Positions 15,295 to 27,662 of a DNA stretch of 64,000 nucleotides are shown here, piece after piece. The notes beneath the pieces were generated by a model, which had not been told where the DNA came from, made no database searches, and worked only from the letters and a program-made list of their open reading frames with translations. Numbering within the stretch: position 1 is the stretch's first letter; each line of letters starts with the position of its first letter. Made by a program: the position numbers and the translations under genes. The DNA is from Campylorhamphus procurvoides (Eukaryota > Chordata > Aves > Passeriformes > Dendrocolaptidae), in NCBI GenBank assembly GCA_013396655.1, contig WBMV01004463.1:501059-565058 (forward strand), written 5' to 3'.

Positions 15295-15330
15295 ACATTT
15301 CCCACATTTCCCACATCTCCCACATCTCCC
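15295..15330. repeat. Four-copy 9-bp tandem repeat
   Basis: Two copies of acatttccc (15295-15312) are followed by two copies of acatctccc (15313-15330). They are perfectly contiguous, so the T-to-C variant was itself duplicated. No function is evident. Confidence 0.9.
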
Positions 15331-15540
15331 CTGCCATAAGAAGGTCTGAAAGTCCAAGGGCTGTGTTTCACCCTACCTGCAGGTGGGCTTTTGTGGGGCT
15401 TGGAGACCTGGGCATCACACTGAGGCATCAGTGCCATGCTGCCAGTAGAGTAAAAGCTGTGATTTGCAGGGTTACTCCTAAGCCAGAGAGCCAGTGGTCC
15501 CTCCAGCAGCTGTCACTCAGCTGAAGGAACAGAGAAATGC

Positions 15541-16766
15541 AATCCAAAAATGGGGAGAGGGTGCTCCCATGGGAGGCACAGCTGGGAGCTCAGAGACTTC
15601 CTACACTGGATTCACCAGAGAAGAATGCACCTGATGGAACTACATCTTATTTAGCACTCTGCCAGTCAGTGATTTAAGTTGAATTAACCTCTGTGTATGG
15701 AGTTCAGGTAGTGAGGGCTCCAAAATTCCTTATACTGACCCTGGCAGACTTTTTGGTTTATTGTAGGATTTTTCTGTTTTGTTGTAGGATTTTTGTGTAC
15801 ATTCTGCCTCATAATCAATAGTTTGCTGAAAAAAACCAGAATGAATGCTATGTGCTTTAGAGAATAAAGTGGTTTTAGCAGAAACGTTAAGAAAATCTAG
15901 AAATTCCAACTACTCAGCTTGTGCCCATGAATCCACAGTAATAAACTTGTCCAACTCCATGCATTCTCAGCAAGCTGGAGGACTTGATCTTTAAGTACGT
16001 GTGTATATATATATATACACATATATATTTATATATGTAAATGAGACAAGTAAACCAGTTGCCCATTTGTTTTGGGCTGGAAGAGGCTTATCTACGCACA
16101 GTGCTAATCTTTCTAGCATCTTGTGTACACAAAGTACCATCTCACTGACATTGAATATCATGACAAAACATGAAATTAACCCCTTGCACGAGTTCCTGCA
16201 GGCCCCACTCGTGTCAGGATCTCATATCTCTATCAGCAGCAGACGCTAAAACTGGAAGTTCCACTGTCTAAGGTTGAAATTGATTTCCAGATAGTAAAAC
16301 ACCAGTGCCAGCTTAAAACTGCTTCCCATAAAGCTTCTCTAGTGTGATGCTCCATTCTTTAAGGATGAAATAGAGTGTAAGTAAAAGGGTTCTCGCTTTA
16401 CATACTGCATTTGTCAGATTCACTTTTTGAATACTTTTAATGCAAACTTTATTCTTGCGACAGCATTTTTTCCAAGCATTCTGACACACAACTGGATTAA
16501 ACTACACATGCAGGAATGCCTCTTCGAGTTTGGAAATCTCTATGAGATAGATCCCACAAAAAGATGCAGAAAGGAGCTTTCTAGACCACATAAAACGTGA
16601 TTGGCTCTGACTGTAGGATCAAAAATTACATATATATATATATCCCTTTTTATTTGGACCTATTTTTTATATTATTATTTGTTTTAAAAGCTTAGTTCAC
16701 TGTCAGTCTTTTTTTATTCTTTCTAACTGTATAGGAACTATTCATCCCATGTGCTATCTGATATTT
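15541..16766. other. Unique DNA with two TA-rich microsatellites
   Basis: No gene is recognised. A TG/TA dinucleotide stretch lies at about 15999-16037, and a short TA run at 16629-16643. The remainder is unremarkable AT-rich sequence. Confidence 0.5.
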
Positions 16767-16940
16767 CACAGAATCACAGAATATGCTGAGTTGGAAGGGA
16801 CCCACAAGGACCATCCAGTCCAGCCCTCAGCCCTTCCCAGGCCCATACCTAGGAGCCATTCCCTGATGCTGTCCCTGGTCCCCACAGAGCAGAGATCAGT
16901 GCCTGCCCCTCCTCTGCCCCTCCCCAGGGAGTTGTAACTA
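16767..16940 (-). mobile_element. CR1 LINE 3'-end fragment, minus strand
   Basis: The plus strand starts with cacagaatcacagaatatg and continues with gagttggaagggaccca. This is the reverse complement of a CR1 3' terminus, so the element points leftward. Only the terminal 170 bases or so are left, a typical 5'-truncated CR1 copy. The subfamily differs from the copy at 9.6 kb, judging by the different tail wording. It has no coding capacity. Confidence 0.8.
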
Positions 16941-19900
16941 CAGGGGAGCCAATTCAGTAATTAAAAGTAAATAAATTCACTATAAATTAAATTCACAAGT
17001 AAAGGAGATCCAAGATGTGTCAAAGAGAGGAATACAAAGCAAACAGATCATGGAAATCTGTGATTCAGTTAATAATAGACCTTGGAAGGGACAGAGGAGC
17101 CACTGTGTCCCTCTCGGGCTGCAACCTCAGAGAAGAGAAGCATGCAAAGGAACAAGTCAGAACAGAGAAAAAGCAAGTAACAGCTGCAAACATCTCCTTT
17201 GGTTCATAGCCTAATAACAAGCAGGTCCTGCTGTCTCCTGAAACCTTCTGGAAACTGAGAACTTGTAGCTGTCCTTGATTATAGCCCCCTATTTGCTGTC
17301 TTAAGTGCTGAGAAGACATAAATGGGAAGCAAAGGGATTTCTCTTACATTTTCTCAGTATCTGCAATACATATTCTTAAGAGACATTAAAAATTATGAAG
17401 AAGGTTATGTTAATATTTCCAGCCTGTGTCATACAAATGCTCTGTCTCTAGAAAATTTATTCTTGTACCTTTGAAAATCTGCAAGGGTTAGTGTTTTCTC
17501 AGCTGCTGTTTATCAGCCTGGAATGCTTTGAAAGTGATAATTGGAGAGTTTCAAGGTTCACTGTCACTTGTCCTCACTGATTTCTATGAATTCCTCACCA
17601 GAGGAAGTGTTTCTCAAAGTCTGTAAGGGCAGCAGAAACCAACCTCAGCACAAAAAGATAACCTCTAGTTGGTTTATAATGCAACACCAGAGGAGGAAAA
17701 GCTGACAGTGAAAGAATTGTCTGACGATTATAGTCCCATGCAAAGCTTCTAAAACACATGCTGAAAATTAAGCATTGTGTTCTTCGACTTAAGAAGAATT
17801 GCTCACTTGCTTGAAGTTAAATCATATACATCTTAGGAACTGGATCAGGTAAAAATTGATACAACTAAATGTTTAAACCCCTCTCTGTCAAGATGGTGAT
17901 TAAAGAGGTGGTATAGCAAATCAAGTTCAAATATATCTGGGTTATGGAGTAATCTCAGTGTTATTTTTTAAGTATTCTGAGAGATACTTTGTAAGAAATC
18001 ATTTTCTTTGCTTTGACTGGGAGGCAGAGCAGTTAGTGACCTATTTCAGAGAATGAAAGACTCAAGCTGTTATCTTCAAGATGCTCACAAGCTGAGATAT
18101 CTGCCTGAGCAGCTTACCCTGAAATATGTCAAAAATAAAAATAAACATTTGAGACAACCAAAAGAAATAGCAAGACGAAGAACTTCACTCAGTACCTACT
18201 GTAGGAAGAAATATTCTGTAGTATTAAAGTATACCAAGAAATGTTTTATTGGTCCATTAATGTACATAATGGGAGCACTGCAAAGCACAGAGATGATACA
18301 GAGATGAATGAATTTCATTCAGTGATGGGTGAAATGGTCCCTCTGTATGTAATCTCCGCAGTCTTCTGTGATATTTCTGTGGGAAAGCAGGAGACAAACA
18401 TCATTAACTTTTGTTGTCTTTGCTTTCAGGAGGATGTGGTGATGTCAAATTCTCCAAGACATGTGAAGGCATCTTCACATGTGTTCTGATGCATTGCTTC
18501 CCCCTGCGTAGGGCAAGACTTGCCTAAGAAATTTCTGTTATAGAATAAAATAGTGGGGGGGAAAAAGTGCTGTGGTACAAGTATACATATTAAAAATGTA
18601 AACAACACATAGAGCTACCCTTGTCTCTCTGCTTGTGAGGTAAGAGGTTTTCAATAAGCATTACTGAAATACACAAGAGCAGATATTTGATAGCAGCTGG
18701 TCACAAGCACACCTTGTTTATTTTATCTCCCAGCCACAGATGTTTAGAAAGCCCATGGATCACTCTAAGGGTCTGCAAACACTAATCAAAGCAGATGTAT
18801 TATTGGTAGTCTTCATTCATTATACCAGAGTCAATGCCTACAGTGGAAACTTCTGGAAATCAGGAAACGTGGAAAACACAACGTAACACAATAGAGCACA
18901 GTGAGATTTCACAGACCACGCTCTTCATTAATACCCCCAAACATGTTAGGATAAATGATGAGCCAATATGCAGGGTCTTGCTGACTTGTCTCTGTTAGAA
19001 CTAGAACCTCATGATGTAGTCAAGTATTGCTTACATGCAATCCTTCTTTTTAGGGAATGTATATAATTTTTTTTCCCCTCATCACAATAAAATTAAATAA
19101 GAGGAGATTTCTCTTTCTAGAACTCCAAACTGGCTCAGTTTTGCGTCTTCCTCGTCGCACCATTGGACCAGTACATCTTGAATTTCCTACTCATTTTTTC
19201 TGGCTTTTCCTGCTAGTGGTTTTTCACTTGTTTCTTTCCTCCTGACAGATAAAATTAAAAAGCAAAGCTGCTGCATTGTAGCCCCAGAAACCCAGAGATC
19301 CTGTGGCTCAGCTGCTGTTCAGGGTGACCAGGAATTTCTGACAGCTAAACACAGAAGTACCCTCTGGCAGAAGTCCTGCAGTGTTTTCAGGAGAAATGAA
19401 AACTTAAAAAAAAAATATATATATATTCATTCTTGTGTTACAGCTTCAAGAGTGGAAAGTGATAGCCTGAAGTGAAGAGGATTATTTGGTTTTGACCTGT
19501 TCTGTTTCTTGGATGATGTGGAAATTTCTCAGAGGGAAATTTGAAGTCTTCACCACCACGTTAGGCAGCAGCTTTTGCAGAAGGTCTTTGTGGGGCAGGA
19601 TTGCTTTACATTGGGAGTTCTCACCCTATTCAGCTTTAGATTAATTTTGTTGATTTTCCTGTTCTTCCCAAAGAAGTATGGATAATCTAAAGGTTTCTTT
19701 CCGAGGAGATCTCTTTCTGCACCTCAGCTGGAAAAAGACAGCATGGTTAGTCCTGTTCTTTGTGCCTCTCATGTATCTGGGCCAGAAGCAAAAGGAAAAC
19801 AGAGGAGAAAGACACCTGAAGCCAATGGATAGAGCTAAAAGGGTCTTGCCCATGGACCTCTAGCTGAGCTGGTACTGCTGTGCTCCACCAAGAACCTGGG

Positions 19901-22900
19901 GATGGCAATAAGCAATCACAATTTCCCTCCTGAATTTTTCAGATGTGCAAAGAATAATGCACAGAGAAATAAGAAGGAATGCAAAAATCATAGAGAAATA
20001 AAACAGCAAGAGGAGGAGGTGGAGCTACATTTTTGTTACTGCACCTGCCTGGCTCAGTCATCTTCCAGTTTTATTTTCAGCTGTTGAAGCTGGGATCTGA
20101 AGTACAGCTTTTGATGTTCAGAAGCACAGGACTGAGTGTCAGGGAGCAAAGCGATGCTGCTTTGGAAGGGGGAAAAAAAGGAAAACAAAGCCATAAATCA
20201 ACATTAAAGTAACATGCATTTGTCTGGTACTTTTCCTGAGGGCATTTCTGAGAAGAAGAAATATTCAGAAACTGCAGACAGCACAGCAGTGGTTGGGAGA
20301 AACCTAGAAAGCTGATATGAAAATCTGATGAAAATTACTGTTTCAGGTCCTTTATATATGTAATATCCTATGGCTATCTTCTGGCTGTACAGTGGCCACA
20401 GGATCAAGCAATTTGTAAGATATAATGAGGAAGGCAGAGCTCAGAAATCTGCTTCATATCTGGGAGTTCAATGTGTGTGTTAGACTAAGGCTGTGCCTTT
20501 GCCCCAGCAAAAACAACTCCACCTGTCGGATATAAAACTACTTTCTGATTCCTTCAGCCCCTCCCTGAAATGACATAGTGTTTTCACCAATAACCCATCT
20601 AGACTCAGACCAGAAAGCCAGAAGGCTTTATACCTGCTGACAGCCCTTGGACCAGAAGTATGGACTCAAAGTCTTTTCTGGGAGTGTGGTCAGAGCACGC
20701 CCATCATGGCACAGCACTGCCATTCTTCATGGCCACCTCAATTCCAGATGTCCAGGACAACATGGAGAAAATCCAGCTGGCCAGAAAATTCTTTCAAGTT
20801 TCCAAAGGTTGGTAGTCTTGTTTGACCACACTTTTGGGTAAAAAAACTAGGGCAGGTAGAAGAGGCATGTTTGAGGCCATCTGACAGGAAGCATTCACTG
20901 AAGGTATTGCTGAACAGGCTGCAGAGTGTGGCAGCCCAGCTTACCTGGATCTCTTCAGCCAGAGTTCTGTGTGTGAAAGCCTATTTGCACAAAGGACTAA
21001 ACCAATTCCAGCGTGGAATATTGTGGGGAAAACATCACCAGAGCAGGGGTGGGGGCAGTGACCTGTGCAGAGCTGTACAGCTGTGCCAGCAAAGCAGAGG
21101 GGTCACTGGGTGACCTACATGACCTGGGGAGGAAGAGGATGTTGGTTTCTTGAGAACAGCCTTCCTTAAACATCAATCCATCTATTTTCTGATCAGTTGT
21201 CCACAGAGATCTAGTAAGATCAAGCTTAGCTTTATCCTTTGTAGAGAGAAGCAGATTATTCAGGAAACAATCATCTTTATTAGTAAGACTTGCAGAAGTG
21301 CAATAGCCCACCCTATCCACAACACATTCCTATATTTAAAAACCTGAAAATTTAGAAACAGCCAAAACTAATGCTTACTCATATAAGACATGACTTGATT
21401 TCATCTGGGAGAAAACAAAGAGGAAGGAAGAGGACACAACAGCTGGAAAAGCTGATCTGCAGTCAAATAGTTCAAAGACAGTTGTTTCTTGCCGGAAAAG
21501 GAACTGAGAGTTTAATTTCACATCCAACCCACAGTAAGCTTTGCAATAAGATAAACTGGAGTTTGATTACTTGCTGCCCATCATAATTTGGCTTGAAACT
21601 TTAGAAGGAAAATGTCCTCTTTACTATTTTGTTGGTGCCTTGCAATTTCCCTGTATCTGCTGAACACTAGGTTGCTAAATAACTTATTGACTTGCTTTTT
21701 TCAAATAAATGTGTTTTACACAGACTGGGGTGATGTAGAAATATAAAAAACATAGAACTACCCTGTTAGGCTTTAAGTAACAACTCTGAATGCAAATAAT
21801 GAAGAAAGACTTAGAGACAAGTCAGCATAAAACACGTGACATAGGTAGGCATGCTGAGGAACATGAGAAATATGGGTGTAAACATACCTTTTGTAGGGAT
21901 CCACAATATCCAGCTTATCAGAAAGATCAAATGTGTTCTGAGATTTGTGCAAAAAATCCCCAAACAAATGGCATTTTATGTAATGGCAGGATTTTATACT
22001 AGGAGGTTAGAGCTCTCAGGAACAGATTTCCTTTGTGCACTTCAGGTAGCATTTTGACTGCTGTATGAGAACACTTTGATTAGGAACAGTAGGTTTAGGT
22101 TTCTGAAGGTCTTTTGGTTTTCTTGCATTGCACAATACAAAGAAGGTAGATCTAAAAATTTGCCACCTCATTTTCCTGCTCCTTCTGTCGTGACACTCTT
22201 GCACTTCAGTTTCAGGGACTTTGAAATCTTTTAAAGTCTCTGCAGCTGGAACCTGCCATGTACAAAAGGCATGAGCTTCCCTCTACCTCAGAGGTGGCAG
22301 CTGCCAGGAAAAGGCTAATAGCTTTTTGTAAGCAAAGGAAAGCCTCTGATGTTTTCTCATCTAAGAAACTAGAACTGAAGCTACCCCTGGCGAAGTAAGC
22401 CTAGGATGGTGTTCTTTTTCCTTTCCCTGGGGTTTTTTTTGGAGGAAAAAACTCACAGTTTGCCAGGATCTGACTTTCCATCGGTTACCTGTGTTGCTGA
22501 GGATGAGGATCTTTCCCCATCATGGTGCCTGTCTTTATTCCAGCCATGACTGTCTCAACAGCAGCACCAGCATGAGAGAATGTGGTCTTGTGATTCAACC
22601 CCTGAAAATCACAGTGCAGCCCAAACTGCCAGCTGTTGTGATTCTGCAAGGACATGCAGGGAGAGTGATGAGGAGGGCACACACTGAACAGTGACTTCTT
22701 GCACCACACCAAGTGTTGGCTCAGTGATGCGAGACTCCATAGCTGTTCTCTTCCTTTAATTTAAGCAAACTGACATCATCTTTCCATGCAAATTAAGATC
22801 TAAATCCATTAAAATCTAATCATGGGAATGCTGGAACTGGTTCCCAGCAGAGTGCTGTCAGTTTTGTAATTTGTTGGTACAAAACTGAAAAAAAAAATGG

Positions 22901-24989
22901 GCCAAAGCAAGTGTGTGACACATCTCACTCATGTCATTCAACTGCTTTCTTCTCCCCTGTGTGCTTTTAATGTCAAGTCACGTAAGGGATTTTTCTACTG
23001 CTCTTGCAGCACGTTGTGACCCCTTTTTTCTTCTTTGTCAGACTGTTTGAAGAGTAGAAATCTGCAGAGCCTAGTCTGTGTTCCTTTGACATGAGGCAAG
23101 GTCTCATCCAGTCTCACCTAAAGCTCAGCCTACTTTGTCCCACAGCTTTCTGAGGAAGAGAGTTTTCTCTTAGTTTGCCAGCATGAATGATTGCAAAACA
23201 GTATATCCAGCTATATGAGCTGAAAATTGAAATGGAAAGGCCTACAGATTTTATTCTATAGTTGCAATAATAGTGATGCCATGCTGCTGTTACTGCACAT
23301 CTCAATATATTAATATATCAAGGCCTTTCTCCAGGGTGTGTTATAAAACCACACAAAGATATTACAGCAATAGTTGTCTGCTGGTTTTTAATTGCTGAGG
23401 GTAAATGCTTCTCTTCAGGAAAGGACTTTAAACCAAAACATTTTCATTTCCTCCAGGCATCTCGCTATACCTAAGAGCTATTCACAGTCTGGAAATGTTC
23501 TTTTTTTGGAAACAAAATTTAACACTGTCTTAGGGCTACATACCTGAAGAACTTTCCTCTCCTCCTAAAAAGCACCTGTGCCTTGCTGCCTTAATTTAAC
23601 TTGCTCTCTCCAGTTGAGACTGCTCCCCATGTTTAGAACTGGAATTAGTTCTGGTAAGGACAGAGTTTCTTTTTTTGTTTGTTTTTGTTTCATTTTGGTT
23701 CTGTCAGACTTGTGAGCAGTCTATGGGTAAAAAAAAGCACTTTCTGTAATTTGTCAAAAGTCAGAGGATGTAATTTGTCCTGTAGTAGGACATCTTCATC
23801 TCTTATATTAAAATACATTTATTTTATATAGCATAAAAAAGGCAATCTTCAAATTATTACTAGATGCATGTTTATTTCACTTTGAGATGAAAAATATGTT
23901 TCTAGAAAATGGAATTCAAGTTTCAAGTTTTGCAGACTGGTGCCACTGTGTCTATAAAGGGAATGTGTTTCCTCTGCAAATTGATATTTATGTATTCAAA
24001 ATGACGTCCAAACTGATTCTGGGAACAACTTGCAGAAAGTTTCAGGCTTCCAGTCATGTTAATATTTCCTTGACTTTAACTCTGTACTTTTCTCTGATTA
24101 TTTAAATCCCTGATGATGGAAAGTAGCAATAACACTGCAGTAGACTATGTAAAATAATTGCAAGAAAAACTGAGGCAATCAGTCCAATCAGAAGGGGAGT
24201 TATTATAAACAGTATTGATAGATTGTATTTTCTTTTTTTCCTTTAATAACTTTTTCTTTATTCCATGTAAGTCTTAGAGGAATTGCTGCAGACATCAGGC
24301 ATGCAAGTACCATTTACAGAAAGTCATGCATGGTTTCTCAATTTTATTTTCCAAAAAACCCCTACAACAGGAACGGAGCTGTGCCCTGTTTCTCACAGCA
24401 AACAACTGTATTGCGTTTCAGTCTAGAGAGAAGCTGAGGGATGTCTCATCTTCAAAACGCATCAAATTCACTCCTTTCTTTTATCATTTTGCTTACTCTT
24501 GATTATATTGCTGCTTTCTCATTTACTTTTCAGTGTTCTGCCCTTAACTGGTTTCATGAGTTCACACATCAGTAGTCACTGATACTCACTTCTACTGCTT
24601 CGGATTTGTGCTTTCGCTACCCAGAGGTTTTATTTGTTTGCTGCTTGTACGAGTTCACTTCTTTAGTCCTGCAATTCAGGAATGTTTCTGAAGTTTTCAT
24701 TCCCTTAACAACTTTTACTGCTATCTTATTTCTTTTCCTACTTCATCACCAGACTTTTCTTTTTTAATTATCTCACTATTTCCTCGGTATTCTTTTCTGT
24801 GTTCTGTAGCTTTGTGTCCATCTTTGCACTAAAGCTCAGTTATCTCCAGCTCTGGTTTGGTTATATTCCACATCTCCTGTCTGCATACTTCATCTTGGCA
24901 TCCCACTTTATCTGCCTTTTACTGAAACTTCAGATCTGAAGTTTTTTTAGCCATAATTTCTGCCTCTGGTGCATCAAATTTATGCCTTG
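16941..24989. other. Unique AT-rich noncoding DNA, 8 kb
   Basis: No gene or named repeat is recognised. The stretch holds an A-rich run followed by TA repeats at about 19406-19427 and T/G-rich runs at about 23668-23690. Frames reach at most about 107 codons (minus strand, 21320-20997) and lack recognisable motifs. Confidence 0.45.
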
Positions 24990-25155
24990 AAATAATAGAA
25001 ATTGTGTAGGTGGTTTGGATTAGGTTGATGGGTTTAGAGGCACCAAGGCAGAGGGGTTTTTTCCTGCCTTGGTGGGGCTTGGATGGGTTTTTTGATTGTT
25101 TTGGGGTTTTGTGGTTTTATTTGTTTGGAGGATTTTGTTTCAAGTTTTGTTTTCC
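24990..25155. repeat. G/T-rich low-complexity tract with a perfect hairpin
   Basis: The plus strand is dominated by G and T, with repeated GG, GGG and GGGG runs separated by T-rich spacers. Inside it, caccaaggcag at 25041-25051 pairs perfectly with ctgccttggtg at 25064-25074 around a 12-base loop. The tract could also adopt a loose G-quadruplex. No gene is associated. Confidence 0.7.
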
Positions 25156-27324
25156 ACTTCTCCTGTAAGTAATTTCTTTTCATAGGTAGGTTGCTGAAGT
25201 TAATAGTTCATAGAAAGTAATGCTAATCCACTAGAATAAAGATCACAGAGAGCAGATGTCTATTATAGTCCTTAATTTCAAGTAATTTTCAAACCAGGAA
25301 CTGCAAATAAAACAGGAGAAAAGGCTGTGAAGGGAACTGTGGAGCAAAGCCAAGCCCATCATCACAGAAACACCTACAGGAACATCAACAGAGATCGCTG
25401 GCAGAGGTTTAAAATGGCATTTCCCTTGCCCTCCAAGCCAGCAAAAAGGAAGAAAACATGTTCTGGTTTCTGAAAACTTTCTAAAAATAAGAGTGAATAA
25501 TAAATTGAGGGATTCTGAGTAGCAGCTGCCTCTCTCCAAGCTAAACTGCACTGAACTGAGGGCCTTACAGACCAGAGGCATTTTGAAGGCTAGTGATGCT
25601 GGAGGAAGGGGGAAGGAAGGAAGGAAACAAGAGAATCATCCTGAGGAGACACAGAGACCAAGACTCCCTGGACCACGAGCCCTGACTGAGCAGACAGGGT
25701 TTGTCTGAGACACTGAACTGTCTGCTGTTTGTTTATCCTGCTCTGCTCAGAGGAACCTGCCCTTTGTGCTCATTTTCTCTAAATAAACAAGACTGCATCA
25801 AATGACATACCTGCCTTCTATTTTTCATCTTAAGAGGAACAACTTTGCCAGGACGTATTGGCTAACTGCTTCAGTGAAGTGGGTAATAGTATGAACTTGT
25901 AGTGTAAATTTAGAGGAAGTGACAAGGTTGATTTGAAAGGTAGAATTCAGTAGATGACACCTGTAAATCAGTGCTCCACATTCACAGGGCTTTAAAAACT
26001 AGCCTGTCTTGAGTTAGCTATTTAATAGTTCTCAACAATATAGATTTATTTAAAAAAAAAATCTAGAGCCCCACTTTACATCTGGCTTTCCATCCTAAAG
26101 AAACTACAAATAGGGAGAAGAATACTGTTCAAGTATAATAAAAGGGGCAATTTTAAAATTAGTATTTGGGAAAAAAATATCCACAGGGCTTTGAACTGTT
26201 GTGATTTAAAGTTCCCTTAAAGTCCTGCCACGTTTGTCTCGTACCTCTCACATGTGCCAAAATGTAATACACCATCTTGAAGAATTTTACAAGGAAAACA
26301 AATGTAAGCTCATTAGTATTGCAGCAAGCTGCCTTGCACTTTGTCAGGCAAAATCACGTTTGTGTACTTGCAGGAAGAAAATTACTCTACTTTGTCCCTA
26401 AGCAGAAAGCTTGGAGAGTGTGAATAACAGCAACCAACTTGACTTTGGAAGGTTGGAGTGTCTTCTCCTCTTGACATTGCTCAGGTAATGCATGTAATTG
26501 CTGTCCTGTCACACACAGTGAATACTGACTGAATTTTAGAATGTTTGTTCAGAAGTTCAGGCCTTTTGAACAGAAAAAAAAGGCCCTCTGTGTCAGTTTA
26601 ATTCAAGCATTGCATTTGAATGAATCAGAGAAATTTTGTTCTCTTATGAAATGCTGTATTTTTTTAAGAGGTATTTTGAATGGTCAGATTTTGAAGGCTG
26701 AATAGCTCCATTTAATCAAATTGTCATTTTTCTAAAGCACAGTTTCACCACAAAATGAGGAATTCTCATGCAATAACATACAATAATGATCTCCGTGCAA
26801 CAATATTTTTGTTAGGAAAAAAAAAGTTACACCATGATAATTTAAAGTCTTCTAAACCCAATTCATTTAGTAGCAGACACTCTCACAGACACCCCTGCCT
26901 TCCACTTGATATCATTCTTGTCCCTTTGAATTGTCAGTAATTGCCCATTGTGTCAATTATTTACCCATTTCCATCAGCAACAAATGGCAGTCCTTGTGAT
27001 TGCTCTACACAAGTGACTTGTCCAGCTCCACTCTCACTGATTTTTAAGATCTAGAACTATGAATGTAGATTTATTACAGAGGCAAGCAAGGAGCTATGAA
27101 AGGGAAATATTCAAAATATTCACTACAGAAGACAACAGGACCTTTCAGACCATTAATATTGAATGGCAGCTTTGTCTGAGTGAGGATGAAAAAGGAGTGA
27201 ACAAATCTTTCAGGACTTGATCTTTCATGAGAGGCCATAACAACAAAAATCTCAAGATAAGCAGATAATATTTTCCCCTACACATCTCATTCAAAATCTA
27301 ATCAAACTTGTTCAACCAGGAGCC
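25156..27324. other. Noncoding DNA with a transcript-end-like patch
   Basis: A GGAA-rich run lies at about 25603-25627. Downstream, 25640-25830 is less AT-rich and ends in an AATAAA signal at 25782-25787. It has the look of a terminal exon or of an LTR polyadenylation region, but I cannot assign it to a family. A minus-strand frame of 112 codons (25581-25243) lies just upstream with no recognisable motif. The rest is AT-rich and unremarkable. Confidence 0.35.
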
Positions 27325-27662
27325 TACAGCAGCTTTGCAGTACCTTAAGAGAGCCCCCAAGTCAGCTCAATGGGGAGTTTTACAAAGGTGTGCAGTGATA
27401 GGGCAAGGGAATGGCTTAAAACTGAGAGAGGGTAGGTTTGGATTGGATAGTAGGAAGGAGTTCTTTGCTGTGAGAGTGGTGAGATACTGGCACAGGCTGC
27501 CCAGAGAAGCTGTGGATGCTCCATCCCTGGAAATGTTCAAGGCCAGGTTGGATGGGACTTTGAGCAACCTGGGATAGTGGAAGGTGTCCCTGCCCACGGC
27601 TGCGAGGTTGGAACTAGAAGACCTTTACGGTTCCTTCCAACACAAACCATTCTATGATTCTG
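27325..27662 (+). mobile_element. CR1 LINE 3'-end fragment, plus strand
   Basis: The sequence follows the CR1 3' region closely: ggtttggattggatag, then actggcacaggctgccca, then gttcaaggccaggttgg. It ends in accattctatgattctg, the hallmark CR1 3' terminus. It is 5'-truncated and lies beyond the reverse transcriptase region. The 89-codon frame over it (27308-27577) is translated tail sequence, not a gene. The left limit is approximate. Confidence 0.93.

Larger units (their letters stand above)
14720..15540. other. GC-rich, CpG-containing patch
   Basis: This segment is clearly richer in G+C and in CpG dinucleotides than the DNA around it (acgcg, accgg, gcacgacg and others). Frames of 188, 147, 183 and 103 codons overlap on both strands. 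That is expected when stop codons are scarce, so none is called as a gene. A GTTGCCATGG core resembling half of an RFX-type X-box sits at 14899-14908. Two small tandem repeats lie inside, at 15175-15216 and 15295-15330. It could be a weak CpG island, an unannotated promoter or exon, or a recombination-driven GC rise. The sequence alone does not decide. Confidence 0.5.

Noticed and set aside
14783..15437. Frames of 188, 183, 147 and 103 codons
   Set aside because: They overlap on both strands in a GC-rich patch where stops are rare. None has a domain or a single dominant frame.
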